Virus record (IMG/VR): IMGVR_UViG_3300017786_000201 | Coordinates: 1 to 20,091 of that record | Strand: one strand, 5' to 3' | DNA from: a virus | Length of the DNA: 20,091 nt | In this document: piece after piece, positions 1-8,005 of the stretch | Layout: each line of letters starts with the position of its first letter | Position numbering within the stretch: the stretch's first letter is position 1 | The notes under the pieces: model-generated | What the model was told of the DNA's origin: nothing | Databases searched by the model: none | The model's input: the letters and a program-made list of their open reading frames with translations, nothing else | Made by a program: the position numbers and the translations under genes

Positions 1-2
1 GC

Positions 3-1025
3 TTTTTAGCTGGTTCCGGTACAATAGATTTAAAATTTAAGATTGGTTCGGCTACTACTATATATAATGCTGAAAGTCCTCAGTTGATGATTTTCAATAG
101 TCCTAATATTATTCAGTTTACTAGGCAAGTACCTATTTCTGAAAGTGACCTTCGTGGATTAGTGCCTCCAATATTAAGGGCTCAAGGCGGACCTAAAACA
201 TTAATCAGATTGGGAGATGATCAGTCAGGTGGAACAGGAAGTGTTAAAAATCTTTATAGACATTTTGAAGGTTTAGGACAGATGTATAACTTACAAGGTA
301 CTACTGATAGATTTTCAAATACAGAAAGTGATTGGCAAAACGTATTAATAGAGCATACGTTCAAAGAAGTATTGAGTGAGATACAAGGCGAAGTTGATGT
401 AGCTGAAGAAATTGGCTTACAAAAAATAACTACAAATACTGATAATATTAATACGTCTTCTGAGAATTTAGTTATTGGAGGAGCTCTTCAAATTCAAGAC
501 CCCATAGGTGTTAATGATGTTAATGATATATCTGATGAGACAACAGGCAATTTATTTAATGATTGCCCTCACGCTCCGGCTGTTTATATTAAAGAAGAAG
601 ATTTAGAAAACCCTGGTACGTACGCATATACACGAGCCTTCTCAACATTTGATGGACCATGGACCGCAGATTCTTCAGCCGGTAAAAAACACATTAGAAC
701 ATTTGAAACGGTTGACCAAAGTAATCCTTCATTTGTTACAACTATTAATATTGGAAAATTAGAGTTTGAAGATAGAATTGTAATTGAAGATTACGCAAGT
801 AGACATATTGTAGAACCTACTCTAGCTCAAGAATCAACTGCTGGAACTATATACGCAGAAAATAGAATAAATCAGCCTGCAGGATCATTTACATCATCTC
901 TAAATTCTCCAAGAAGTACCGGGTTTACACATAAAATGCCAATTGTTATAAAAGAAAAGGATATTACTACTGGAGAAATAAATGATGTTATTTATTTCCT
1001 ACTCTTAAAAGGACCATTGACATAA
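3..1025 (+). CDS. Virion structural protein, 5'-truncated by the window edge
   Basis: The reading frame is open from the first complete codon at position 3, with no stop before the internal Met at 84, so the gene begins upstream and only its last 340 codons are here. It ends with TGA-free TAA-type termination right after a hydrophobic tail (residues YFLLLKGPLT). The visible part is polar and rich in Asn, Asp, Thr and Ser, has no signal peptide or membrane segment, and has two short helical-looking stretches (around LYRHFEGLGQMYNLQG and the following LIEHTFKEVLSEIQ) followed by a beta-rich half. I do not recognise a named family. Its place directly before another large structural protein and upstream of the neck genes suggests a tail, baseplate or fibre component (inference). 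It lies 18 nt ahead of the next gene, so the two are probably co-transcribed. Confidence is high for the gene and low for the role. Confidence 0.75.
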   Translation, partial: FLAGSGTIDLKFKIGSATTIYNAESPQLMIFNSPNIIQFTRQVPISESDLRGLVPPILRAQGGPKTLIRLGDDQSGGTGSVKNLYRHFEGLGQMYNLQGTTDRFSNTESDWQNVLIEHTFKEVLSEIQGEVDVAEEIGLQKITTNTDNINTSSENLVIGGALQIQDPIGVNDVNDISDETTGNLFNDCPHAPAVYIKEEDLENPGTYAYTRAFSTFDGPWTADSSAGKKHIRTFETVDQSNPSFVTTINIGKLEFEDRIVIEDYASRHIVEPTLAQESTAGTIYAENRINQPAGSFTSSLNSPRSTGFTHKMPIVIKEKDITTGEINDVIYFLLLKGPLT

Positions 1026-1030
1026 CTTTG

Positions 1031-1038
1031 GATAAATA
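1031..1038 (+). promoter_or_regulatory. Degenerate late-promoter-like octamer (GATAAATA)
   Basis: GATAAATA differs by one base from the TATAAATA octamer that precedes seven other genes here. It lies 5 nt upstream of the start of the 1256-aa protein. The mismatch at the first base and the very short distance to the ATG make it a weak candidate; the gene can also be read from an upstream promoter. Confidence 0.3.
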
Positions 1039-1043
1039 CTTAC

Positions 1044-4000
1044 ATGAGCACTGACAAACTATTTAAAACAGAAGGGTTGTTATTAAAAAACAACTTCAAA
1101 GAAGTTCCAAATAAAACTCAAGGGCTTACTAACATTTTAACTCAAGCGTTTGGTGATTACACATATGATGATATTTCAATTGTTAATGGAATATCAACGT
1201 ATGGAGAATTAGGAAGTAATGGTGATCTTAAGTTTAAAGGGGTTCGCGAATATAATCGTCTTACTGATATTGAAACTGATGATTTATCAAAACCCGCGAT
1301 TAATGGAGTTTTTAGAAAGGCCAATCCATTTCAAACAATTAAAAATCAGTTAGATAAAGTATCGATTCAATTAGGAGAAGCTTTTGAAACTGGTGGTGGT
1401 GATGGTCTTCTTGCTCAGTATTATAATTGGCCAGATGTATATGGAGATGCAACAGATATACGTTCTGAAGGTGGAGGCTCTTTTGTAGCAGAGCAAACAA
1501 ATTACTTTACGCCAAATACTGCTGTAGCTCCTTCTGATTCTGAAGCTTTTTATGAATTTGATGAAAACGATTTAAATGGTAAGCGAATAGTAGCAGAAGA
1601 AATTGCCTTTAAGGCTGGTGTTTTTAATTATTCAGGCCGGCAAGGGTTTCACCCAACAATAGTTAACACTTCCAATAACGCAGGAATCGCAAAATTCTCA
1701 GGCTACTTTAACCCTGGGTTCTTCGACTATGGAGATGGTATAAGTACACGTATTGGTGGTGATAATACAACTGATAGAATTTTAATTACAACAAACTCAG
1801 GCAGATATAATAACTCCGCATTTAGTAAAATAGCACGAACATCTACTCCAATAATAATGAAGTTTTGGGAAGTTGACCAGACAACTGGAATACGAATTAC
1901 TTCAGACGATAACCCTTTATTTGTCGCACGATATGCGCCTAGTTTAAATAGTAATAATCCTAAGTTTGATGACGACTCTGATGATGATGGTCTTACTGAT
2001 GGTAATAACCCTCCAGCATATTATTTTGTTAAAGCAAATAGCGGTGGTATTAATGACCAGTTTCAATCTCCGAATGACATTCATGGTAATAATGAAATAA
2101 CCAATATGTCGTATCAAAAAGACGGAGTATATGTGGTTGCGCCAATTCAAGATGGTAGAATGACTAGACCTACATCTGAAAGAAACAAATATTTAAACCC
2201 ATTTAAGCCAAATACATTTTATTCAATGGAGATGTATTTTATCTTAAGTCCTCGAGTAGCCGATGAAGTTAAAGATAGAAGAGTCTACCTTGAAGGATAT
2301 GATAGGTATAATGATAGACCTCAAACTTTACACTCTCATCATTTTTGGTCAGAAAATCCGCTTTCTAGCAAATTTAAAAAAGGTAAGTTGTCTGAAAAGA
2401 TAAAATTTGGAATACCAAGATCAGGAACTAACCTAGCAGGTAACTCAACCCGAATTGGAACTATTAACCAAACTGAAGATGGTAATCCTAAAGATAATAC
2501 ACCTTCGTTTCTTTCACATATAAATTCAGTTGGAAATGACAATTATGCTGGGGCTGATAATCCAAGAAAAACTAATTATAAAAGATTGTTTTCTGACCAA
2601 CGAATTTTTATTACATACAAAGCTCCACACAAATGGAACGAAATTTTTAGAGGAGATTGGCTAGCTCCTAACTTTGGTCCACAGGCAGGTGGAGGCGTCG
2701 GTGATGCCTTTCACAAATATCATTATGTCGCATGGAATTTGCCAAAAAGAACTCCAAAGGGAATTAAGGCAGCATCAAGACAAGAAGGAGATAAAGAAGT
2801 ACCTAGAGTTGGTAATTTATTAATCGATGCAAATTCTCCAAAACCACGAAATGTTAAAGGTGGAGATAGTGGTAGTGTTTTTGATTCCTTTACTTATATT
2901 TCAGGGCTTAGTGATGCAGATGATAACAAATACGCATATCTAAGTAAACCAACAACAGGTATTCATAAAAAGAATATTGGTAATGAGACTAGAACAAAAG
3001 TTCAGATCATAGATCATAATGGTTTGAAAGGATACGGATGTGGAAGAATTGTTAAACTGGAAGATGGCCGAAATCAATTACATGTTCCAGGTATTCAAGA
3101 TTATAATTGTCCAAGAACATTTTATGATGGTCCACCATTAGGGCTACGAGATATTATTATTTTTGAAGATTACGACGATACACCATTTATACAAGTAAGT
3201 GATACTTCGCCTAATGGCACATATGTTGTTATGAGGTCAAGTGAAAAACAATCTAAACCTGCAATTGATGGATTTCCACCTGAAAGTACACAGAGGCCTG
3301 GAAGCCAGCATACTTTAGAAAATTTAAATTTAAATAATGGGCATACTGATGTCGATGGCCAAGGCGATAAGAATTTAGGAAAGAATTTCTTTGTATATCA
3401 TCATAGAGGGCTAATTGATAAATCACTTGACTCTTATTGTGTATTTCCTGATGTAGTAGCTGATGGAGAAGTTATTGAGGCAAAGGCAATCGACGATGCT
3501 GATATAGGAGCTACAAAAATTGAAGTTGACCGAAATGATATTTCAACATATTCTGGTTCACGAAAAGTAGTACCGGATTCTCCAAGAGACTCATACGGTA
3601 ATAGCATTCAGTTTGGGGTTTGGGGCAAGAACATAGACGTGAATGGTGACCTTCTTCCAAATGGTACACTCATTAATGAATATTATAATTATAAGGTTTT
3701 TCCAAGACAAGTATTCACCACAACAATGGCAGGTAGCGGTCCTCTTAAATGGGAATTGAGACAAACTGGATATAATTGTCCTCGTCCTATTGAAGGTGAT
3801 GCTACAAATCTTTATGGGTCACCACATCCAGGTGATTATTATTTTCAGGCTGCTGGAACTGGTAACGAAAACCTTCGACTTATGTGGCACAGAGGCACGA
3901 ATAAAGACAAATTTTATGGTGGGGGTAATTGGAGAATTTTTGATGGAGTATTCAGAACAGGTGAGGGAGAAAGTTTAAATGGTAATGCATTGGCATCTTG

Positions 4001-4814
4001 GTCATCTACCAGTAGTAGACAACTATTGCCGACAGGAGCTCCAGCTTCCATAAGTACTGATACTTCAGTAATCGTAGGACCTTCCAGTAATTATACATTA
4101 TATACAAACTCCGCCCTTGATGATCAAACACACATAATCGGTCACGATTCACCTAATGTTCCTGTGGGATTGGGATTGTTTGAACCTGATGCTCCATATG
4201 AAGTTCAACCTTTAACCAGTGTTGTTAAAGTTGGATTTGGTGTTACAATTTGTAAAGATGCGACTAAAGCAAGTTTAAAATATCAATGTTTCAAACCAAC
4301 TAACACTGCACCTCCATTCTTATCAACCGCAACTGGACTGAGAACAATACCTGAAGGCCTCACTGATTTAAATGTTGACGCAGTCAACTCGGTTAAAGTA
4401 TCATATGCTTCTCCGCGCGCAGGGGAAATAACAAACCCTCTATCAGAGTTTAGATTCGGTCCTATAACAAAAGTAGTATGTTCATCATTCTTTGCATCTG
4501 GTAATTATGGAAATAATAGCCCGGGTGTTAATCAAGTACCCGGCTCTGACTTTTTTCACAACACAAGTGTATCACAACATGGAATTGTTATCACCGAAAC
4601 TGCAACAGGAAATACTACTATTACTCAGCCGGGTACCACTATTCCTGCCGGCCACACGGCTGAAGGGGTTTATTTTCAACCGGGTGGTATAATTGGAAAT
4701 GTTTCAGATGATGTTTATAATAGACTTATCGAGTTTGAAAATATTACTCAATTTGGTCAGGTTCAAAGATTTCAATTAATAGGTACAACCCGCCCCGACA
4801 CAAGCCTATTATAA
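1044..4814 (+). CDS. Large (1256 aa) virion structural protein
   Basis: This is the longest gene in the window. The protein is polar, rich in Asn, Asp, Gly and Tyr, with no signal peptide or transmembrane segment, typical of large beta-rich phage tail or baseplate-associated proteins. Residues 1-115 look like a separate N-terminal region ending at a Gly-rich hinge (GGGDG, 117-121), followed by GLLAQYYNW, which resembles the opening of PA14-type domains, though I see too little of the rest to assign one. Residues 309-323 are a dense acidic loop (DDDSDDDGLTDGNNP) close to the thrombospondin type-3 calcium-binding pattern. In T4 the genes ahead of gene 13 are baseplate (8-11), short fibre (12) and whisker (wac) genes, so a baseplate or adsorption role is likely by position only. 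No recognisable gp8, gp9, gp10 or gp12 signature was found. Confidence 0.8.
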   Translation: MSTDKLFKTEGLLLKNNFKEVPNKTQGLTNILTQAFGDYTYDDISIVNGISTYGELGSNGDLKFKGVREYNRLTDIETDDLSKPAINGVFRKANPFQTIKNQLDKVSIQLGEAFETGGGDGLLAQYYNWPDVYGDATDIRSEGGGSFVAEQTNYFTPNTAVAPSDSEAFYEFDENDLNGKRIVAEEIAFKAGVFNYSGRQGFHPTIVNTSNNAGIAKFSGYFNPGFFDYGDGISTRIGGDNTTDRILITTNSGRYNNSAFSKIARTSTPIIMKFWEVDQTTGIRITSDDNPLFVARYAPSLNSNNPKFDDDSDDDGLTDGNNPPAYYFVKANSGGINDQFQSPNDIHGNNEITNMSYQKDGVYVVAPIQDGRMTRPTSERNKYLNPFKPNTFYSMEMYFILSPRVADEVKDRRVYLEGYDRYNDRPQTLHSHHFWSENPLSSKFKKGKLSEKIKFGIPRSGTNLAGNSTRIGTINQTEDGNPKDNTPSFLSHINSVGNDNYAGADNPRKTNYKRLFSDQRIFITYKAPHKWNEIFRGDWLAPNFGPQAGGGVGDAFHKYHYVAWNLPKRTPKGIKAASRQEGDKEVPRVGNLLIDANSPKPRNVKGGDSGSVFDSFTYISGLSDADDNKYAYLSKPTTGIHKKNIGNETRTKVQIIDHNGLKGYGCGRIVKLEDGRNQLHVPGIQDYNCPRTFYDGPPLGLRDIIIFEDYDDTPFIQVSDTSPNGTYVVMRSSEKQSKPAIDGFPPESTQRPGSQHTLENLNLNNGHTDVDGQGDKNLGKNFFVYHHRGLIDKSLDSYCVFPDVVADGEVIEAKAIDDADIGATKIEVDRNDISTYSGSRKVVPDSPRDSYGNSIQFGVWGKNIDVNGDLLPNGTLINEYYNYKVFPRQVFTTTMAGSGPLKWELRQTGYNCPRPIEGDATNLYGSPHPGDYYFQAAGTGNENLRLMWHRGTNKDKFYGGGNWRIFDGVFRTGEGESLNGNALASWSSTSSRQLLPTGAPASISTDTSVIVGPSSNYTLYTNSALDDQTHIIGHDSPNVPVGLGLFEPDAPYEVQPLTSVVKVGFGVTICKDATKASLKYQCFKPTNTAPPFLSTATGLRTIPEGLTDLNVDAVNSVKVSYASPRAGEITNPLSEFRFGPITKVVCSSFFASGNYGNNSPGVNQVPGSDFFHNTSVSQHGIVITETATGNTTITQPGTTIPAGHTAEGVYFQPGGIIGNVSDDVYNRLIEFENITQFGQVQRFQLIGTTRPDTSLL

Positions 4815-4822
4815 TATAAATA
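4815..4822 (+). promoter_or_regulatory. T4-type late promoter (TATAAATA)
   Basis: Exact match to the late promoter octamer recognised in T4 by the gp55 sigma-like factor with the gp33 and gp45 co-activators. It begins at the base after the stop codon of the upstream gene and ends 9 nt before the next ATG. The following bases are GAG, as at 11726 and 16291. Confidence 0.8.
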
Positions 4823-4831
4823 GAGATAATT

Positions 4832-5206
4832 ATGGCAACTTATTCAAACATTTTTATAGACCAAGGTTCAACCTTTACATTTACTGTAGATTTAAATGAA
4901 GTAACAAGTGGAGCTGACGCAACTTTAACAGACTTTGTTGGAGCGGGTCGAATTAGAAAATCTCATGGTTCTATTAATTCTGCTGCTACCTTTTCTATTG
5001 TAGGAGATGTATCAGGCGCAACAACTTTTACTTCAAGTGATAAAGGAATTGTAGTATCATTAACAGCCGCAGAAACATCGACAATAAAAGCTGGTCGATA
5101 TGTTTATGATATTGAAATTAGAAAAGCATCGACTAATGAAGTTAACAGAGTATTAGAGGGTCAGATTGAAATTACACCAAGAGTAACACTTTCAACGGAG
5201 ACCTAA
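4832..5206 (+). CDS. Small beta-sandwich virion protein, BppU N-terminal-like
   Basis: A 124-aa protein starting MATYSNIFIDQGSTFTF. Its layout matches the Ig-like fold seen at the N-terminus of BppU-type phage baseplate proteins: an N-terminal strand with Gln-Gly-(Ser/Thr), a middle segment naming a residue-by-residue beta region (GAGRIRKSH, 38-46), then the signature GRYVYDIEI (88-96) and a final strand RVLEGQIEITPRVT (106-119). This likeness is my reading of the motif, not a search result. Small proteins of this kind are common beside fibre genes in marine T4-like phages and probably serve as connector or decoration subunits. The gene starts 9 nt after a late promoter, with only a weak AGAG upstream as ribosome binding site, and lies 3 nt before the fibre-like gene, suggesting paired expression. 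Confidence 0.8.
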   Translation: MATYSNIFIDQGSTFTFTVDLNEVTSGADATLTDFVGAGRIRKSHGSINSAATFSIVGDVSGATTFTSSDKGIVVSLTAAETSTIKAGRYVYDIEIRKASTNEVNRVLEGQIEITPRVTLSTET

Positions 5207-5209
5207 TCT

Positions 5210-7003
5210 ATGTCAATTAAAGCATCAATACGTTCAGCTGGTACAAAGGTTACAGCAAACACGGTCGGAATCATTCCGGTTCTTAATGGAAACACCACTC
5301 TTAATGGTGCATTGACAATTAGTGATAATTTAAATGTTAATGGAAACATTATAGGTGATAGTTTAACATTAATCGATTCACCAACAGGTGGTGAACTTAG
5401 AGTACGTTCAGCCGGTACAGATGCTCAAGAATCTTATGATAATATAAGAATAGAAGGTAGTGATAGTATTTTAAAAGGTGGTGAATTTAAAGTTCATAAA
5501 GTAGTATATGATTCTACTGGTGTACAAGAAATACAAAACAATTATCAGTTTTCATATACAACTGGAAGTACCGATGTATATGCATTTAACAATCTTTCAC
5601 ATGGTGATGGCAACGCAGCTGGACCATTAAGAATCGATGCTAAAGGTGCTAATGCAGCATTTAATTTAGAGGGAACTGGGGGTTATGGGACTGCCGCTTC
5701 TACAGCCACAATTAAAGCAACAGATGGTGATGCTAAATTAATTGTTCAGTCTCAACACACCGGTAGCTCATCTATTGAAACAAAAACGGATGGTGGAACA
5801 ATCTTTAAAACTACAGGAGATTCAAACACACATGAGACGGGAACGATTCAACTTGGGGGCTCAAGTGGATTTAAAATCCAAAGAACTTTTTCTGACCCTA
5901 ATTATCTTCATTCTATAACTGCACCGAATTTATCGATTGGACCCGCAACATTAGAAAGTCCAATGACAACAGGAGCTATCACAGTTACTAGAGCTGGAGC
6001 TACTTATGCTAATGCTCCTCGATTAGATTTAATAGATAGTGATGGTACAAATCAGAGATGTTCATTTATTAATAGTGGCGGAAATCTTCAATTAGAAGCT
6101 AGAAATGGTTCTGGTAAAGGTATAATTAGTTTTCTACAAAATGCAGGTGGAGTTCGAACCACCGCGATGAAAATTAGTAGCGGAGGTAAGGTTGGTATTG
6201 GAGTGGCTGGTGGTAATGTTTTAGAGGATTTTCATGTAGGTGGTAATGGAAGAATAGACGGAAACTTTTATGCCGATATTGGTTCTAATACATTTACAGT
6301 AAGAGCTGATACAAATAATGTTGGTGTAGGAACCGGTGCACCATCTTCATCTTATAAATTTGTAGTTGCTGGAGATTCACGATTTACTGGAAGTGGGATA
6401 TTTGGAGCAACAGCAACAGGAGGTACTAAAGGATTACAGAAACATTATTGCTATACTAATAATGGTGCTCTTCGACTTTTTAGAACTAATTCAGCCACTG
6501 ATAGTATTACAATGAAATACCATTCTGCTTCGAATAATGAATTTGTAATTTCTCAGGCTGCAGCTACTTCTAGCGCTAGTAGCGTTATTAAATTTGAAAC
6601 TGTCACTACAAAATTTATTTCTAATGTAGATGTTGGTGCTAACGGAAATCCTAAAGCTCTAATGATTCGTGATGGTCGTGATTCTGCAGATGGAATTAGG
6701 TTTACTCATACCGGTGTCGCCGATGAAGTTCAAATGGGAATGTATGGTTCTTATAGTCATGTAGACCAAGGAAGGTTTAAAATAACCCATAAAAATGGCA
6801 ATGACGCAAATACAGTTATATTAGAGGTAGAGAAGAATGGAACAGATATTACAATCTCCAAACCGACCACGATTACTCAACAACTTAATCTTGGAACTAG
6901 TGTACCAGTATATTTATCTAACGCCGCAGCAAAGAATGGGGGTCTCGTTAACGGAGATGTTTATAGAAACTCTACTGGACAATTATTCATAGTATATACA
7001 TAA
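5210..7003 (+). CDS. Fibre-like virion protein in the wac (fibritin) position
   Basis: A 597-aa protein made mostly of short beta repeats. Residues 26-47 (NGNTTLNGALTISDNLNVNGN) show the alternating N-G turn and strand pattern common at the start of phage tail-fibre shafts, and the body continues with Gly/Ser/Thr/Asn-rich strands, including KVGIG...VGGNGRI and NNVGVGTGAPSS, phrases usual in fibre proteins. The C-terminus (NGGLVNGDVYRNSTGQLFIVYT) resembles the end motif of many cyanophage fibre-like proteins. There is no S74-type intramolecular chaperone at the C-terminus and no obvious coiled coil, so it does not look like true T4 fibritin although it lies exactly where T4 has wac, directly before gene 13. 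GGAG at 5197-5200 is a good ribosome binding site. Likely a trimeric fibre or whisker that contacts the host or the neck (inference). Confidence 0.8.
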   Translation: MSIKASIRSAGTKVTANTVGIIPVLNGNTTLNGALTISDNLNVNGNIIGDSLTLIDSPTGGELRVRSAGTDAQESYDNIRIEGSDSILKGGEFKVHKVVYDSTGVQEIQNNYQFSYTTGSTDVYAFNNLSHGDGNAAGPLRIDAKGANAAFNLEGTGGYGTAASTATIKATDGDAKLIVQSQHTGSSSIETKTDGGTIFKTTGDSNTHETGTIQLGGSSGFKIQRTFSDPNYLHSITAPNLSIGPATLESPMTTGAITVTRAGATYANAPRLDLIDSDGTNQRCSFINSGGNLQLEARNGSGKGIISFLQNAGGVRTTAMKISSGGKVGIGVAGGNVLEDFHVGGNGRIDGNFYADIGSNTFTVRADTNNVGVGTGAPSSSYKFVVAGDSRFTGSGIFGATATGGTKGLQKHYCYTNNGALRLFRTNSATDSITMKYHSASNNEFVISQAAATSSASSVIKFETVTTKFISNVDVGANGNPKALMIRDGRDSADGIRFTHTGVADEVQMGMYGSYSHVDQGRFKITHKNGNDANTVILEVEKNGTDITISKPTTITQQLNLGTSVPVYLSNAAAKNGGLVNGDVYRNSTGQLFIVYT

Positions 7004-7006
7004 CCT

Positions 7007-7014
7007 TATAAATA
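7007..7014 (+). promoter_or_regulatory. T4-type late promoter (TATAAATA) for the neck genes
   Basis: Exact octamer 3 nt after the stop codon of the fibre-like gene and 15 nt before the gp13 start. The sequence between contains AAAGGA (7019-7024) as ribosome binding site. Transcripts from here could run through the tightly packed genes 13-14-15-16-17. Confidence 0.85.
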
Positions 7015-7029
7015 GAATAAAGGATTTAA

Positions 7030-7998
7030 ATGGCAAAACCAACTAGCAGAGCTACATTAATTGATTATTGTTTACGGAACCTCGGAGCTCCTGTAATTGA
7101 AATTAATGTAGATGAAGACCAACTTGATGATAGAGTTGATGATGCTATTCAGTATTATCAAGAATATCACGGAGATGCAGTTGTACGTAGTATTCGTAAA
7201 CACAAAATTACAGACTCATCTTTAACAGTTGATTCAACCACTGGATTTAAAGTTGGCGAAACAATAACAGGTGGTACTTCTGGCGCAACTGCAAAAATTG
7301 CTGAAGTAACAGATTCAACCACTATTCGATATAAAAATGTTGATGTTGTTAATACATCATTTACGACCGAAGTAATTACTGGAAGCGCTTCAAGCTCAAC
7401 TGCAACCATCGCATCCGTTACTAAAGGTGATATAGAAAACAAATATATCGATATACCAAACACTTTTCTTTCTGTCAATAATGTTTTTGATATTGTAACT
7501 CAGGGTTCATCTTCTAATATGTTCTCGGTAGACTATCAATTACATTTAAATGATATATTTGATTTGGGTGGACCTTATGGCGGTGGATTAGTTAACTATG
7601 AAATCACAAAACAATATATGTCTCTTATTCAAAGAAACATTAATGGTGTATTTGAAAAAATAGAATATACACGTCATAAGAATCGAGTAAATTTCCATAG
7701 TGATGAAACATTAACCAATTTAGGAAAAGATAAGTACATTATTTTTGATGGCTATGAAGTAGTCGACCCAGATACTTTTGCTGATGTATATAATGATAGA
7801 TTTTTAAAAAGATATACAACTGCTTTAATTAAAAGACAATGGGGTTTAAACCTTATAAAATTTGAAGGCATGCAACTACCAGGTGGTGTTACATTAAATG
7901 GCCGACAAATTTTTGACGACGCGAAAGAAGAAATCGATAAACTAGAAGAGGAAATGATTCTCGCCCACGAGATGCCTCCTCACTTTGTTATAGGTTAA
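7030..7998 (+). CDS. gp13: Neck protein gp13 (head completion)
   Basis: 322 aa against 309 in T4. gp13 helps form the collar/neck ring that closes the filled head and joins it to the tail. The N-terminus (residues 6-50: SRATLIDYCLRNLGAPVIEI, then DDRVDDAIQYYQEYHGDA) and the C-terminal part (LIQRNINGVFEKIEY, FLKRYTTALIKRQWGLNL, FEGMQLPGGVTLNG) are characteristic of marine T4-like gp13. Between them, residues about 60-134 hold a beta-rich insertion containing two similar halves, beginning at F73 (FKVGETITGGTSGATA) and F111 (FTTEVITGSASSSTATI), which looks like an added surface module. The start is supported by AAAGGA 5 nt upstream. It lies 7 nt before gp14. Confidence 0.93.
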   Translation: MAKPTSRATLIDYCLRNLGAPVIEINVDEDQLDDRVDDAIQYYQEYHGDAVVRSIRKHKITDSSLTVDSTTGFKVGETITGGTSGATAKIAEVTDSTTIRYKNVDVVNTSFTTEVITGSASSSTATIASVTKGDIENKYIDIPNTFLSVNNVFDIVTQGSSSNMFSVDYQLHLNDIFDLGGPYGGGLVNYEITKQYMSLIQRNINGVFEKIEYTRHKNRVNFHSDETLTNLGKDKYIIFDGYEVVDPDTFADVYNDRFLKRYTTALIKRQWGLNLIKFEGMQLPGGVTLNGRQIFDDAKEEIDKLEEEMILAHEMPPHFVIG

Positions 7999-8005
7999 AT
8001 ATGTT

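Noticed and set aside
84-1025. Start of the first gene at the Met at 84
   Set aside because: The frame is open back to position 3 with similar composition and no ribosome binding site near 84, so the gene is truncated by the window edge.
1944-2542. Antisense small frames inside the 1256-aa gene
   Set aside because: Composition is a mirror of the sense gene, with no initiation signals; they look like chance frames.
7167-7478. 103-aa antisense frame within gp13
   Set aside because: It lies wholly inside gp13 opposite the Thr/Ser-rich insertion and has no promoter or ribosome binding site.
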